From Macrotis lagotis (taxonomy: Eukaryota; Chordata; Mammalia; Peramelemorphia; Peramelidae), in NCBI RefSeq assembly GCF_037893015.1, contig NC_133666.1:618808974-618872973 (forward strand): a DNA stretch of 64,000 nt. The letters are read 5' to 3'. The translations under genes and the position numbers were made by a program. The notes under the pieces were generated by a model. That model was not told the origin of the DNA and searched no databases. It was given only the letters and a program-made list of their open reading frames with translations. Shown here one piece after another: positions 24,501 to 38,300 of this stretch. Each line of letters opens with the position of its first letter. Positions within the stretch are counted from its first letter, which is position 1.

Positions 24501-26267
24501 TCTTTAAATGAGAACAGACTTCAGCAGACATAGATGGGGAATTGGAGGAAGATATCCCAAGTTGCTTTGGGAACTTTTCCTATTTCTCCTTTATATAGCT
24601 TGCTTGATATATAATTGTTTGCATGTTTTATTCTTTGAGAGCAGAAACTGTCTTTTGCTCAACTGACCCATAGTAGGTGTTTAATAAAAGTCTATTGATC
24701 AAATATGAATATGAAGACTGGCATCCTCAAAAACTTTACAAGGACAGGAAAGAGATTGAAGGGTGTATCTATAAGAAATAAATTGCTGGGAAGACATTTC
24801 ACTTGTTTCTACTTTTTATAAAAATATAAATGAAGTGGGCTTAAATTTCATTTAGAATTTTCTTCTTCACATGTTGTCTCCTGAAATAATGCTATGGGAA
24901 GTTCTCACTGAGAAATGTGAATCTGGAAGTGATAGCAGTTGAACAGACACTTAATTAAACTGGTTTGACTATAAATTGTTCAATCAATAAAAGTTTATCA
25001 AGTGCTTTCAATGTACCAGACCCTGGCTAAGCACAAGAGGAAGCTAGAAAGGCTTTGAGTAGAGGTCTAAGTCCATTGTCTAAGGGCCAGCCTAGATCAT
25101 TACAGAGAAACTCACCCCCTAGCTGGCAAGAAGCCAGAGAGATTACCAAGAGAAATAGGCTTGGAGTTAGTGCAGATAAAATGCAGAAGACTCAAGAGGG
25201 AACAGTGGAAAGGCCACAGGATAGTTAGTTTTGAGAAGGCATGGGATTTGGGGGGAGCGGGGAATGTAGTCAGGCTCTGTCTGATTAAGGAGTCCTCTTT
25301 ATAGCACTCCTTTGTTTGGTGCTTTCATATATTTTAAGTCAAGGAACATTACGTTCTCTATACACTCTCTCACCTTGAGACCAAAGAAACCCAGTTCCTT
25401 CTATTCCTATCCAACTTATTTGTTTTTTTTTTCAAACTCACTATCCTCTTAGTAGCTCCTTTTTGGATAACTCTTCTTCATTGATATTCCTCCTAAAATG
25501 TGTTTGACTTTATGGTAGACAGAGATCCTTTTGATTCTGTTCACAGCATTAGACCTTCCAAACACTGACACAAACTATCCTCTGAGTCCAAAGCACCACT
25601 GAACTCCATACAAACTCCCCTAAGGCACAAGAATGGTGAAATCCAACTATGCTGTTCCCTGGAGATGACCTTGAGAAAAGGCATAACTGAGAGGGATGGG
25701 AGAGGGAATCACAAATGCCTTACCTGCTGTATTCCCTCATCCTCTCCTACAGGAAATTGAAGAAGCCAGAGCCCTCAATCATTCAACAGCTTCGGAAACA
25801 GGGAAAGAACCTTTATGTTGTGACAGAAGCCTTGAAGACGCAGAAAGAGGCAATTCTAAAGAAGTCCAGAAACAGGGAAGGTGCTGGGAAAATCAGCTTT
25901 CCTTTGGCCCCATATTTCCAGGTTAGACCTCATACTTCGGCTATAACCTTCTAGCCTTACCTCTCCATAACCACGGAGACTCCTAGCAGGCAGGTAGAGA
26001 CCTGCTCTAGGCCTGAAGACTCTGAAAGTCTGTATACATTTTCTGCCCCCTGTTTGGTACATATCAATTAAAAATAACAAGTACTGGGGTTAGTGATTTA
26101 ATCATCTCTCAGTCATCCCACAAACAACTAATCCAAGATATTTTACTTAGGGTTTGGGATGTAATCTGGCAAGTCAGTAAACTGCTTCATTCCCTTTCTT
26201 ATGACTCCCAAGAAGCTCCTTTACATTTAATGATTCTTCCCAAGACTCCTTTCATGAGAAAGTCAAA

Positions 26268-26312
<45 letters not shown>

Positions 26313-29300
26313 TTAATGGGGAGCCAGTCTTTGATAGAAAAGCTATGAGAAAATGATTTAGAGGACACCTACAATTTACTAAGAGTAAGATCCAATTCAG
26401 ATTGTACCTCAGAGCCTCTATTTCTTCTCATTCCTCTCTCTCCCCATTGCCCAGCACTGGGAACTGACGCCTCCCCAGACTCCATCCCAATTTCTCCTCC
26501 TTCTCCTATACTCCCTAATCTTTAGATCGGGGCTGTAAGCCAGCAGTTTTGGGGCCCTGGATTTAGTCAAAAGACCAGAGTCTAGATTCCAACTGTGTGA
26601 CCTTGGACAAGTCTCTTCATCACTCTCAAATGGGATTTCCTGAGGAGAAAGGTCTGGATGAGCTGACCTCTAAGCCCCATCCAGTTTTGGATCTGTGACT
26701 CCTTCCTTCTTTCCTTGTCTCCCCAGGGTGAAGGTCAAAGTCATTTAAACACAGTGAAGACAGTGACTGTCCCTGAGGGCACTATACTAGCTTTCCAAGT
26801 TGCCCAGTTGATTATCCAGGACCATTGGAGTAAGTTGGATCAGAAGGACTGGGGTGGGGGGAATGGGGAAAAGAGGATGGGGAAAAATTCTCCACACACC
26901 AACCTCCTCCAGCAAAGGACTGAGGGAGGTGGGGAAGGGGGCAGGGGGGCAAGACTATCATATTTCACCTGGTGTTTACCCATCTGACTTGGCAGATGAT
27001 GTGTGCAGTGATGGGCCCCATTCCTCTTTGCACCACATAAAGTCTTAGGTTGGAGGGCTAATTTCTGGGCTTTAGCAAAGGGATGGGAAAAGGAGAGTAA
27101 TCTCTTCACCAAGTTTTCCAATTACCCAGGAGAGGGGACAGGAGAGGCTTGCAGGGCACCAGAAAATAGGCATTCTTTTTGCTTTTCCTTCTTTCCTTCT
27201 AGTCATCGTTCTTTTTCCTGAATTACCATAAACGTCATACCAATTACAGAAATAGAAACTATTATCCGTAAAGTTCAAAAGTTTTCCATCTCCTTGAAGT
27301 GTTTGTCACCTGTGACAGATGCTAGTCACACCTTCTGAGTCCATGGTCTCCAAGACCTGTCCTGACCAAAAATCTATCCCTGCTGTGGCCAGCTAGGGGG
27401 TGAGTTTCTCTGTAATGATCTAGGCTGGCCCTTAGGCAATGGACTTAGACCTCTACTCAAAGCCTTTCTAGCTTCCTCTTGTGCTTAGCCAGGGTCTGGT
27501 ACATTGAAAGCACTTGATAAACTTTTATTGATTGAACAATTTATAGTCAAACCAGTTTAATTAAGTGTCTGTTCAACTGCTATCACTTCCAGATTCACAT
27601 TTCTCAGTGAGAACTTCCCATAGCATTATTTCAGGAGACAACATGTGAAGAAGAAAATTCTAAATGAAATTTAAGCCCACTTCATTTATATTTTTATAAA
27701 AAGTAGAAACAAGTGAAATGTCTTCCCAGCAATTTATTTCTTATAGATACACCCTTCAATCTCTTTCCTGTCCTTGTAAAGTTTTTGAGGATGCCAGTCT
27801 TCATATTCATATTTGATCAATAGACTTTTATTAAACACCTACTATGGGTCAGTTGAGCAAAAGACAGTTTCTGCCCTCAAAGAATAAAACATGCAAACAA
27901 TTATATATCAAGCAAGCTATATAAAGGAGAAATAGGAAATAATTTACAGACTACTCTAATGTGTTCATGTGTTCTAACCCTTTCAGGTATGGTTTAAGCT
28001 GGATAGTCATTGAGATCCCTTTTATCTTTCAGATTTTGTGTTTGTGATTTGCTCTCTCTTTGCTCTGTATCTTTTTGAGTTTAAATCCAGCCTCAGACTC
28101 AAATTGTGACCATCTAAGTAACAATTTACACATGACCTTAGCAAATCACTTAATCTGTTGACCTCAGTTTTCTCACCTGTAAAATGGAGATAATAGTATC
28201 TACTTGACAGGGTTCTTGAGGATTAAAAGGGATATAATTGCTAACACAGGACCTGTAACATAGTTGGAGCTTAATAAATGCTTATTTCCCCCCTTTTCTT
28301 TCTTCCCCTCTTTCCACATTTGTTTTTATTCTTCATATTTGACATTTCTTACTTACCTATAAGTGAGCACTTTATCATGGCACAATTTATTCCATCCCCT
28401 CACAATCTCCCTTGAGGCAATAGGTAGAAATTACATAGGAGTAGATAAAAAGTATTTTATTACAGAAGAAAAATCTTCCTGTCTGTCACAGACTGAATCA
28501 TGAAGTGGTGAACTTTCCATCATTCAAGGTATTCAAGCAAAGGCTAAATGACCACTAGGAGACCTTAAATTCCTGCTCAGGCACAATTTGAACTAGCAGC
28601 TTTACATTTTTCTTTAATTCAGTTATCGGACATGTACATTTTTTTTTTTTGTGAAGCAACTGTATTTTTGTAAAGACTAGTCTTTTATTTTCCATTTTAA
28701 TTATAACCTTCCTCCATCTAAGTCTTACTCTGATGTGACATCAGTGTGTTGTGGCAACCCTGCATTCTCAGTGAAGGTTCTTGACAGCTCATTCTGACCT
28801 AAAAAAGCTTTGAGTGTGGGAGGTATGTCTATCACTTGAGAACCTAATTAAATTTGGAAGCTCCTCATCAAGAAAAGGTTGGTCACCTAGGTTGTGGGCC
28901 AGGATTATAACATGAATGCCACTCTAATAAAATCCTGGGTCCTGAAAAACCCCAAGGTAACATTAGCCTTAAGATAAAGCTTGGCCTCAGTTACCAATTG
29001 GTACAATGAGGGGGTTGAAGTAGTTGATCTCTAAATTTCTATACCAACACTAATGATCCTAGCAGTGAAATTATTAAGGCAAAGAGTATGATTGGTTTTA
29101 TGGAATAGAGTCAGATGGCTACACTGATTTATAGTCCCTCTGATAATGGAGCCCTATACCTTTTCCCTTAAAGCTGCAACTGCACTGAATAATTTTATCA
29201 TTTTAATATTATTTTTTTTTACTTTATCTAGCTGTTCTTCTACTTCCAAACAAGAACCAGAAAACCTTCCCACCTGAAGGTGGGTAATAGGCTTGATTAA

Positions 29301-32300
29301 TTAACTTGTCCCTGGGTCCACTGAACCTTTGACAGTCCATCCAATGAACCATTGTCCAAGAAGCTCAAGATGACCCTTAGTTTATGAATTGAGAAAGCTA
29401 CCTTCTCTGGTTTTAATTCAAGGGTTTTAATTCAAGGGTTGTACTTAGGTGAGCTAGAAAGAGAGCTAAGTATCCTTTCCCTTTATGTAGGATGGATGAA
29501 ATAGAACAGAGAAAGAATAAAAACTAGTCAGTTAATATAGTAGTGAGAGAGCTAGTCTCCAAATTTAGGACTATGTTCAAATACAGGTTGTGTGTCCCTG
29601 GTCAAAACACTTATTTTCATAGTATCTTAGGCAAATTTCTTTGACTGTGAGTTGCTAAGGATCTGCTCTTGAAGAGGGATTGTTTCTTCATTGGCTCTTC
29701 TATAAATCAATGAAATCACTGGAAATAAAATGGGTTCAGTATCCCAAAAGTCTTGTTGTTAATCATTCAGTTGTTTCGGTCTTTGCAATCCCATTTGGGG
29801 TTCTGTCAGCAAAGATACTAGAATGGTTTACCATTTCCTTCTCCAGTCCATTTTTATGAATGAGGAAAATACTTGTAAGACAACTGTCTCAAAAGTTATA
29901 ATGCAGTATATAGATTTAATAGTGTTTGCTATACCTTCTCTCTATGTGCATAGGTTTTGTTTATATATGCACACATGTTTGTATGTATATACATGTATAT
30001 CTACATACATGTGCAAATATAATATTCCCACATGTAGATGTATATGGGCAGGTAGGTGATGCAGTGCTGAGTCCAGAGTCAGGAAGACCTGAATTTACAA
30101 TTGACATCAGACACTTAGTAAGTCTGTGACCCTGGGCAAATAACTTTTAACACTTTTTACCTCAGTTTCCTCTGTGCTATGATTCCTAATGAATTCTGCA
30201 GATGGATGGACTTTGGAGAGTGAAACATATTTCTTTTCTTTTTCAGGAACAGAATCTGAAGTCAACTCCCAATCAGGTTTGTGACTCCCCCTCTACCCCC
30301 CAGGTTCCCATCTTCTCCACCTCTTCCAACTAAAACACAGAGATAAAAAATAGCCCAAAATATTCAGAGGCAGGATCCATGAGCAGACCAGGGAGAGTCT
30401 GAGAAGTAATGACAAGGCCAAGGCCACACTACTCATGGGTCTCTCATAGCAGCTCCAAGGAGGCTATGTCCTGGCCCTTCCTAGGGATTGTGGTTATGTA
30501 AAGGGTGGAAGCAGAGCTTCTGCAAGCTGGGAGTGACCCTGGAATGGTGAATCAACTTCAGAATTCAAAAGAATTTACCTTGGTGAGGTCCCAGTCTCTG
30601 TCAAGGGCAGGGTATATCTAACCCTATATGTCCTAAGTATCAAATGAGATGATATTTGTAAAATACTCAGTAGTCCCCAGCACATAGCAGAAACACTATA
30701 TAAATGTTTGTTTACTTCTCTTCCTCTGAGAGTGGAGACAAGACTCAATCCCATGATGCCCAAGAGGCTTCCTCAGTCTGGGTAGTGAATCTTCCTTTGT
30801 GTTCAGATGTCTATGATCCAAGGGATCTAAGGGCCTGGAATGGGTCAGGGCAGCTGCTCTTTGAATGGCCACCTGCCAGTCTTGGCCTTCCTGCCTGTGG
30901 CCCAGGTATGGATTTTCCCCCCAGGAAACTGGCTATAAAGGTTATAGAAGGCTCTGTGATAGTAGCTAAAATTTTATAATATTTACTCTGGGTCAGACAC
31001 TGTACTAAGCATGGGTTTTACAATTATCTCATTTGATCCTCACAACAACTCTGGAAGATAGGTGCTATTCTTATCCCCATTTGACATAAGGAAACTGACT
31101 TACCCAAGGTCACATAGCTAGTAGATAGCTGAGAGTATATTTGACCTAGGGATTCCTACCACCAGACCTGGTGCTCTCTCTTCTGCACTGCTTAGTTAGC
31201 TGAATGAGAGGGGAAAATAAGAAATCAAGGAAAGGGATCATCGTTCCCCATGACACCTCACCCCTCAGCCAGAGAGAGAGAGCACAATCCTATTGGGAGG
31301 GGGAGTAGGACTGATGAAAGCATTTTCCAGGGGATTCCAGCCCAGGTAAGAGTTGTGAGTAAGAAGTTTCATAAAAGACTTCATCCAGGAAAGGCAGAAT
31401 TAGAAAAGGGCTAGGATCCCTTGTAGACTGAGAGTAACTACAGAAGGGCATCTTAGGGGCTGCATCTTAATAAGGGTGGATCTATGGGAGATATTTTGGA
31501 AAATAGGGACAACAATACCATGGGATAAGAAAGTGTAAGTCTGATGTCAGATTCCCCATTGGCATGAATATTCGCATCAGGCCACTAGATAGCACAGAGG
31601 ACAGTTCTGGATCTGAAGTCAGAAGATCTAAATTTAATCTGGCCTAAGACATTTCCTAGCTGTGTTACCCTGAGTAGGCCACCTAAGTGCAGTCTACCTC
31701 AGTTTCCTCATCTATAAAATAGAGATTAAAAATAACATCTGCCTTCCAGGTTGTTGTAAGGACCAAAATGAGACAGTATTTGTTAATACTTGTGAAGTGC
31801 TAAATAAAAGTTAACTCTTATTATGATTTATCAATGAAATATGGCTATAGCTATACTAAAGTCACTGATATCTTATTCAAATCAATGGATAGACTAAACA
31901 ATATATTTTTTTCTTTGGAGAGTTTTGGGAGACTTTTCAGCCATGACTCCCTTTTCTTTAGAAAGGAAGGAACAGAATAAGGCTTAACTTATCTGTGAAT
32001 GAGTTTGGAAATGGGGCATCTGACTCATTACTCTTCCTTATTGTGATGGAGGCAGGTCCCTAAGCCCTCTACCTGGATCCCCATGAACTAGGCAGGGAAT
32101 ATGGATGATCATCTGGTAAAGAGGTGATAAAGCAAGGACCAACTCCAGATGACTACTGAGGCTAAAGACTTCCCAGACAAGGACTAGGGATGAAAGGCTT
32201 AAGAAAGTTGGGATGAGATCCTGACCTTAGCTATCTTTTTTTTTCTAGATGTCTACCAAACAGGGACAGTCAGCACGGTCACAGATTTTGAGCAACTACA

Positions 32301-35300
32301 TGCTGAGGTGGAAGATCAACAAATCATTCTCCTGACCATGCTGGACAGGGAGTTACAGCAGCTTCTGCTTCAGGCTCTCCTGGGGCTCCTCCAGAGTGAG
32401 CAGGATCTTTTGCACTTAGAAGAGACGGTGAGAGAATTTGGAAGTCAGGGCAACAGAGAATCACAGGATTGGGACATGGGGGCTGGGGTAGTGGAGGGCA
32501 GTAGGAAAGAGTCGGGTGGGAATGACCCTGAATTTTGAGTTATCATGTCAGACTGGACTTTTTAATCTTTGTGCCACTTTGGACAAGTCAACAGACTTCT
32601 CAGGGCCTCAGTTTCCCCTTCTGTCAAATGAGGGAACTGGGGTAATGAATGCCAAGGATCCCCCCAGATTTTATGATTCTACAATGAAAGGGATGTTAAT
32701 ATTTGAACTACCAACCTCATAGGACTGTTATCAGTAAAATATTTAGTATACTCTTAGAACTACTGTTCTTGTGCTTTTCTTTTTAAAAAAGCCTTATCCA
32801 TCCATCCATCCATCCATCTATCTATCATCTATCTATCTATCTATCTATCTTTCTAGGACAAGTTAACTTTAATTATAATGTAACACTCACCCCTACCTCT
32901 CCCAGACATCTCACCAGAAAAGAACTGCCAATCTCAGACCCTAGGGGTGTTCCCCTGTGAGTCTACATTCCATAAATTATCAATCATCCTTCCTCCTTCC
33001 AGCAGACCCTTCATAATCATCCAGTAGACACAATTACCACAAACAAAGGAATTAAGATAGCATAATAAGAACAGTAGCTACAAAACATCCCCCAGCCCCA
33101 CAAACCTCAATAGGCTTGGTATCTTGTGGGAGGAAGGAGAAAGGATGGCTAGTAAAATTGTAATAAGGAGGAGGAAACATGGAGGAAACACTTGTCTCCA
33201 TTTATAGTCATAGTTCCAATTTCAATGGCACTGGAAGATGTGCAAAGCACTTCATAGATATTTTGATCTCTGATTCTCACAAATGGGAAATAGGTACTTT
33301 ATAAACTCCATTTTACAAATAGAAAAACTTAGGTAAACAAAGATAAAGTGATCTGCCTAGGGTCGCACAGATAGACTGTATCTGAAATTGGACTTGAATT
33401 CAGGTTTTTGATTCATTCTGTTCCCAGAAATGACCTTGAATCCCCTTTCATCCCCTTTCCTGGCTCTGATTTCTTCAGGTGAACACAGTGCTTCCTATCA
33501 CTTGTGTCTTTTTCTTAGAGGATGAACTTTGGCTATCTGAATTATCAAAGTCTCAACTGTTTAATTCTAAATACTTTGTCTTAAGCTTACTTTCATTTAA
33601 TGGGGTATAGGGTGTGTTCAAGGAAGACTGTCTCCACTGATTTGAAATCTACTGAGCTCTTTTCTGGGCTGCTTTCTACATTTGCTGTCCATTTGAACCA
33701 CCTAACTCTCACCTATGGTTCCAAGAAGCTGTAGCATGCACAGCGGTCACATTCCAGGAAACCATTCAGTAGATGGACTAAATCAGATTGAGGGTAAACC
33801 AAGGAGATCTCAAAAACACTTCAGTGAGTTAGGGGCATGTCTACCCCAAGCATATTTCATATGTCTTCTATTTGTGGAATGGGCAGATGAGAACAATTTG
33901 TTCCAACAGTCATGAAGGCAGCTGAAGCAGGCATTGTGGAGCTCTTAGAGCTTGGTTAGACTTTGAAGATGCCAAGGTCATCTATTGCATTTAGAGTCAT
34001 GATCAGTTGTCTTGACTCTGTCGTGCCACTGGACTGTGATGACTTTGGAAGAGAGAGTGAGGTTGATGACTTCATGCAACTTTGTCTCATTTAAATCCAA
34101 TTTATGCAGGAATCAAGAGACATTACCCATACCATTTTATCATTCCTATCTAAAAGTCCTGTGGCAATAGACAAATGATGAAGCAATTGCACACAGGGAA
34201 TTGTAGTACAGGAAGGAAGCCCTGGCCTTAGGGTCATCTTTTCACTGGAAGTAGCAGGAGGATTCAGCAGCCTCTGGATGTCTGCGCAGCTATTTTTAAA
34301 ATCATAATAATCATATTGTGAAAGTGAACATAGTCTCCCCCCCCAAAAAAAAAGAGAAAACTTGTGAAAAGCAAAATAAAAAAGCATGCTTCAATCTGTA
34401 TTCAGACACCATTAGCTTTGTCTTTGGGGATGAATAATATTCTTTATAAAGTCCTTCAGAGTTGTCTTGGGAAACAGCATTGTTGAGAAAAAGGTAAGTC
34501 ATTCATTGCTGATCATCCTATAATGTTGCTGTTACTTTGTATATAGTATGTAGTTCATAATTTCTTATAACAGAATAGCATCCCATCATAATCACATAAC
34601 AATTTGATCTGCCATTCCTTAACTGATGGGCATCCTGATTTCTAGTTTCCTGCCAACAGAAAAGAGATGTTCTAATTATATGTGTGTGTGTATATATATA
34701 TATCTATATATATATATATATATATATATAGATAGATATAGATATATATAGATATATATAGATATAGATATAGATAGATATAGATATATACATATCCTAT
34801 ATAGGTCTTTTTCCTTCCTGTTTTCCATCTGTTCTGGTAGTGGTATTGCTAGGTACAGAGGGTAGGCATGGTTTATGTAGTCCTTTAGGCATAATTTCAA
34901 AAAATTGGTTTACAGAATTGCTGAATCATTTTCTAACTCCTCCAATAGTGCATTAATGTCTCATTTTCCCCACATTCACTCCAGCATTCGTCATTTTCTC
35001 TTTCTGTCCTATTAGTTAATACAGCAAGTATAAGGTCATACCTCAGAATTATTCTAAATTGCATTTCTCCAATCAAAGTAAATTAGTACATTAACTTTAA
35101 TATGGCCATAGATACCATTAATAACCTCATCTGAAAACTGTTTGTATCTTTTGATCATTCATCTATTGGGGAATGGCTATTATTTTTTTATAAATTTGAC
35201 TCAGTTCTCTATGTTTGAGAAATGAGGTCTTGTTTTTTTTTAATGTTTGTTTTTCTTTTGCAAGGCAGTGGGTAAGGGACTTGCCCAAGGTCACACAGCT

Positions 35301-38300
35301 AGGTAATTATTAAGTGTCTGAGGCTGGATTTGAATTCAGGTACTCCTGACTCCAAGGCCAGTACTCTATCCACTGAGCCACCTAGCTGCCCCTTGAGAAA
35401 TCAGAGAAACTTCTTTTGTTTTCCCACAGTTACTATTGCTAACTGTATTTCCTTCCATCATATTTCCCCACCCCCATTTATTCTATTCTCTCTCTCTCCT
35501 TTCACCCTGTCCTTTCTTAAAAGTGTTTTGCATTTGACCACCCCTTCCCAAATCTTCCCTCCTTTCTATCACCTACCCTACTTTCTCCCATTCCCTTTCT
35601 CTCCTACTTTCCTCTAGGATAAGATAGATTTCTATACCCAATTGGATGTATATGCTATTCCATCTCTTAGCCAATTTTGATGAGAGTAAGGTTCCTTTAC
35701 TCTCCCTCAACTTCCTCTATCTCCCACTCCATTGCAAAAACTTTTTCTTACCTCTGTTATGTGAAATAAGTTAACCCATTCTACCTCCCCCTTTCCCATT
35801 ATTTCAGTACATTCATCTCTTACTCCTTAACTCCATCTTTTTAATATATAATCCCCTCATATTCAAATCCTACCTGTGTGTCATGTCTATAAATGCTCTT
35901 TCTAACTGTCCTAATAAGTGAGAAATTTCATATGAGCTATTAATATCATCTTTCCATGCAGGAATATAAATAGTTCAATATCATTGTTTTGATTTGCCTT
36001 TCTTGTTTACCTTTTTATGCTTCACTTTGATATTTGAATAACAAATTTTCTATTCAGCTCTAGTTTTTCCAGAGAGAAGTTTGAAAGTGTTCTGTTAAAT
36101 TGGGTGTCCATAAAATGTCCATTGAGTGACATAAAGTATGCTCAGTATTGTTGAGTAGTTAATTCTTGGTTGTAATCTCATCTCTTTTGCCTTTTGGAAT
36201 ATCATATTCCAAGTCCTATAATCCTTTAATGTAGAAGCTGCTAGATCTTGTGTTTTCCTAACTATGGTTCCATGATAATTTAATTGTTTCTTTATGACTG
36301 CAGTATTTTCTTCTTGACCTGGGAACTCTGAAATTTGGCTATAATAGTCCAGGCAGTTTTCTTTTTATAGAAGGTATTCAAAGGATTCTTTCAGTTTCTT
36401 TTTTATCCTCTGCTTCTAGAATATCAGCACAGTTTTCTTTAATAAATATTAGAAAGATGATGTCTAAGTTGTTCTTTTGATCATGGCTTTCAGGTAGTCC
36501 AATAATTTTAAAATGATCTCTTCTGGATCTATTTTCCAGGTCAATTGTTTTTCCAATGAGATATTTCACATTTTCTTGTAGTTTTTCCATTTTTCTGGTT
36601 TTATTGTTTCTTGATTTCTCATAAGGTCATCAATTTCCCTTTGCTCAATTCTATATTTTTGAATTAGTTTTTTAGGTTTTTGGAAGGCAAATGGGGTTAA
36701 GTGGCTTGCCCAAGGCCACACAGCTAGGTAATTATTAAGTGTCTGAGACTGAATTTGAACCCAGGTACTCCTGACTCCAGGGCTGATGCTTTATCCACTG
36801 TGCCACCTAGCCACCCCTGAATTATTTTCTTCAGTGGGATTTTGTAGCTTCTTTTCCATTTGACCAATTTTGCTTTTTTTTAAAAAAATTTAAATTTTTT
36901 AAAAGGTATTTTATTTTATTTTTTCCAATTTACATTTTATTTATTTACACATTAATAAACTAGTCTTGTTGTAAGACTAAACATAATCCCCCCCCCAAAA
37001 TAAAAATCCTCATGAGAAATAAAGTGAAAGAGAAAAAAATGCTTTTCAGTCTAGTTTAAATACCATCAGTTCTATCTCTGGGGTGGATCACATTATTTAT
37101 CATAAGTCCGTCAGAGAAATTACTGCCATATTTTTTTCTGATTGTAATTCCCTCCATCCATTCCTCCCCATTCCCATTTATTATATTTTCTTTCTCCTTT
37201 CACTCTGTCCCTCTTCAAAAGTATGCTCTGGGACAGTCAAGTGGCACAGTGAATAGAGCACTAGTCCTGGGACCAGGAGGCCCCAAGCCCACATCTCACC
37301 ACAGACATCCAATAGTCACACAGTGGTGTGGTCCTGGGTAGGCCACCCAACTCCACCATTTTGCAAAAAAAAAAACAACAAAAAAGTGTGTTGTATCTGA
37401 CTATCCTCTCCCATGATCTACCTTCTCTATACACCTACACCCCCCCTTCCCCTGTCCCCTCTCCCCCATCCCTTTCATTTCCTTTTTCCTCTAGGGTAAA
37501 AGATTTCTATACCCTATTGAGTGTATATGTTTTTACCTCTCTGAGCTATTTCCAATGAGAATAAAGGTTTACTAATTCCCCCTCACCTTCCCTCCTTCCA
37601 CTCTATTGCAAAAGCTTTTTCTTGACCCTTTTCCATGAAAGATCTTAGCCCATTCTACCTGTCCTTTCCCTTTCTCCCAGTACATTACCTTTTTTGCCCA
37701 TTGACTCCATCTTAATATTATATTATACTTTCATATTCAGCTCCCTCCTGTGCCTTGTCTAAATATACACCTTCTAACTACTCTATTAAATGAGTATATT
37801 CATATGAATATTATCAGTATCTTTTTCCCATACAGGAATACAAGCAGTTCAACATCATTAAATTCCTCATAATTTGCCCTTCCCATCCACCCTCTCTATG
37901 CTTCACCTTAGTCCTGTACTTGGAGATCAAACTTTCTGTTCAGCTCTGGCCATTTCAACAGGAATGTTTGAAAGTCCCCTATTTCATTGAATATCCATCT
38001 TCTCCCCTGGAAGAGGACATTCAATTTTGCTGGGCAGTTGATTCTTGGTTATAATTCGAGCTCTTTTGCCTTCTGGAATGTTATATTCCAAGCCCTATTA
38101 GCTCTTAACGTGGATGCTGTTAAGTCCTATGTAATCCTGATTAAAGCTCCACGATATTTGAATTGTTTCTTTCTGGCTGCTTGTAATATTTTCTCTTTGA
38201 TTTGTGAATTTTGAAATTTGGCTATAATATTCTTGGGGATTCTTTTTTTTGGATCACTTTCAGGTGGAGATTGGTGGATTCTCTCAATTTCTATTTAACC

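Larger units (their letters stand above)
23670..28360 (+). repeat. Duplication unit B (gasdermin intron 2 to intron 4)
   Basis: Paralogous, in the same order and strand, to 51790-56130. Anchors: 'cagcaaagatactgaagt.g.tttt' at the left, a SINE/MIR block, coding exon 3, a (CA)n repeat, coding exon 4, and the MIR-containing segment ending near 28340. Unit B is 4.7 kb and carries an extra 552-bp inverted arm. Confidence 0.85.
34290..36870 (-). mobile_element. L1/HAL1-type element, with nested SINEs
   Basis: From left to right on the - strand: 3' tail with a C-run and A-run (34338-34356), 3' UTR, 3' region, and an ORF1 fragment at 36378-36590 reading MEKLQENVKYLIGKTIDLEN, then DHFKIIGLPESHDQ. Interrupted by an AT/GATA microsatellite (34681-34790) and by two SINEs. 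The ORF1 fragment is 5'-truncated. Confidence 0.7.

Noticed and set aside
24576..27939. Inverted repeat as terminal repeats of a DNA transposon or foldback element
   Set aside because: The spacer holds two gasdermin exons collinear with the duplicate copy, there is no flanking target duplication, and only one arm is ancestral, so it is not a transposon.
34681..34790. AT-rich run as an origin or regulatory element
   Set aside because: It is a plain compound microsatellite within an L1-type element.
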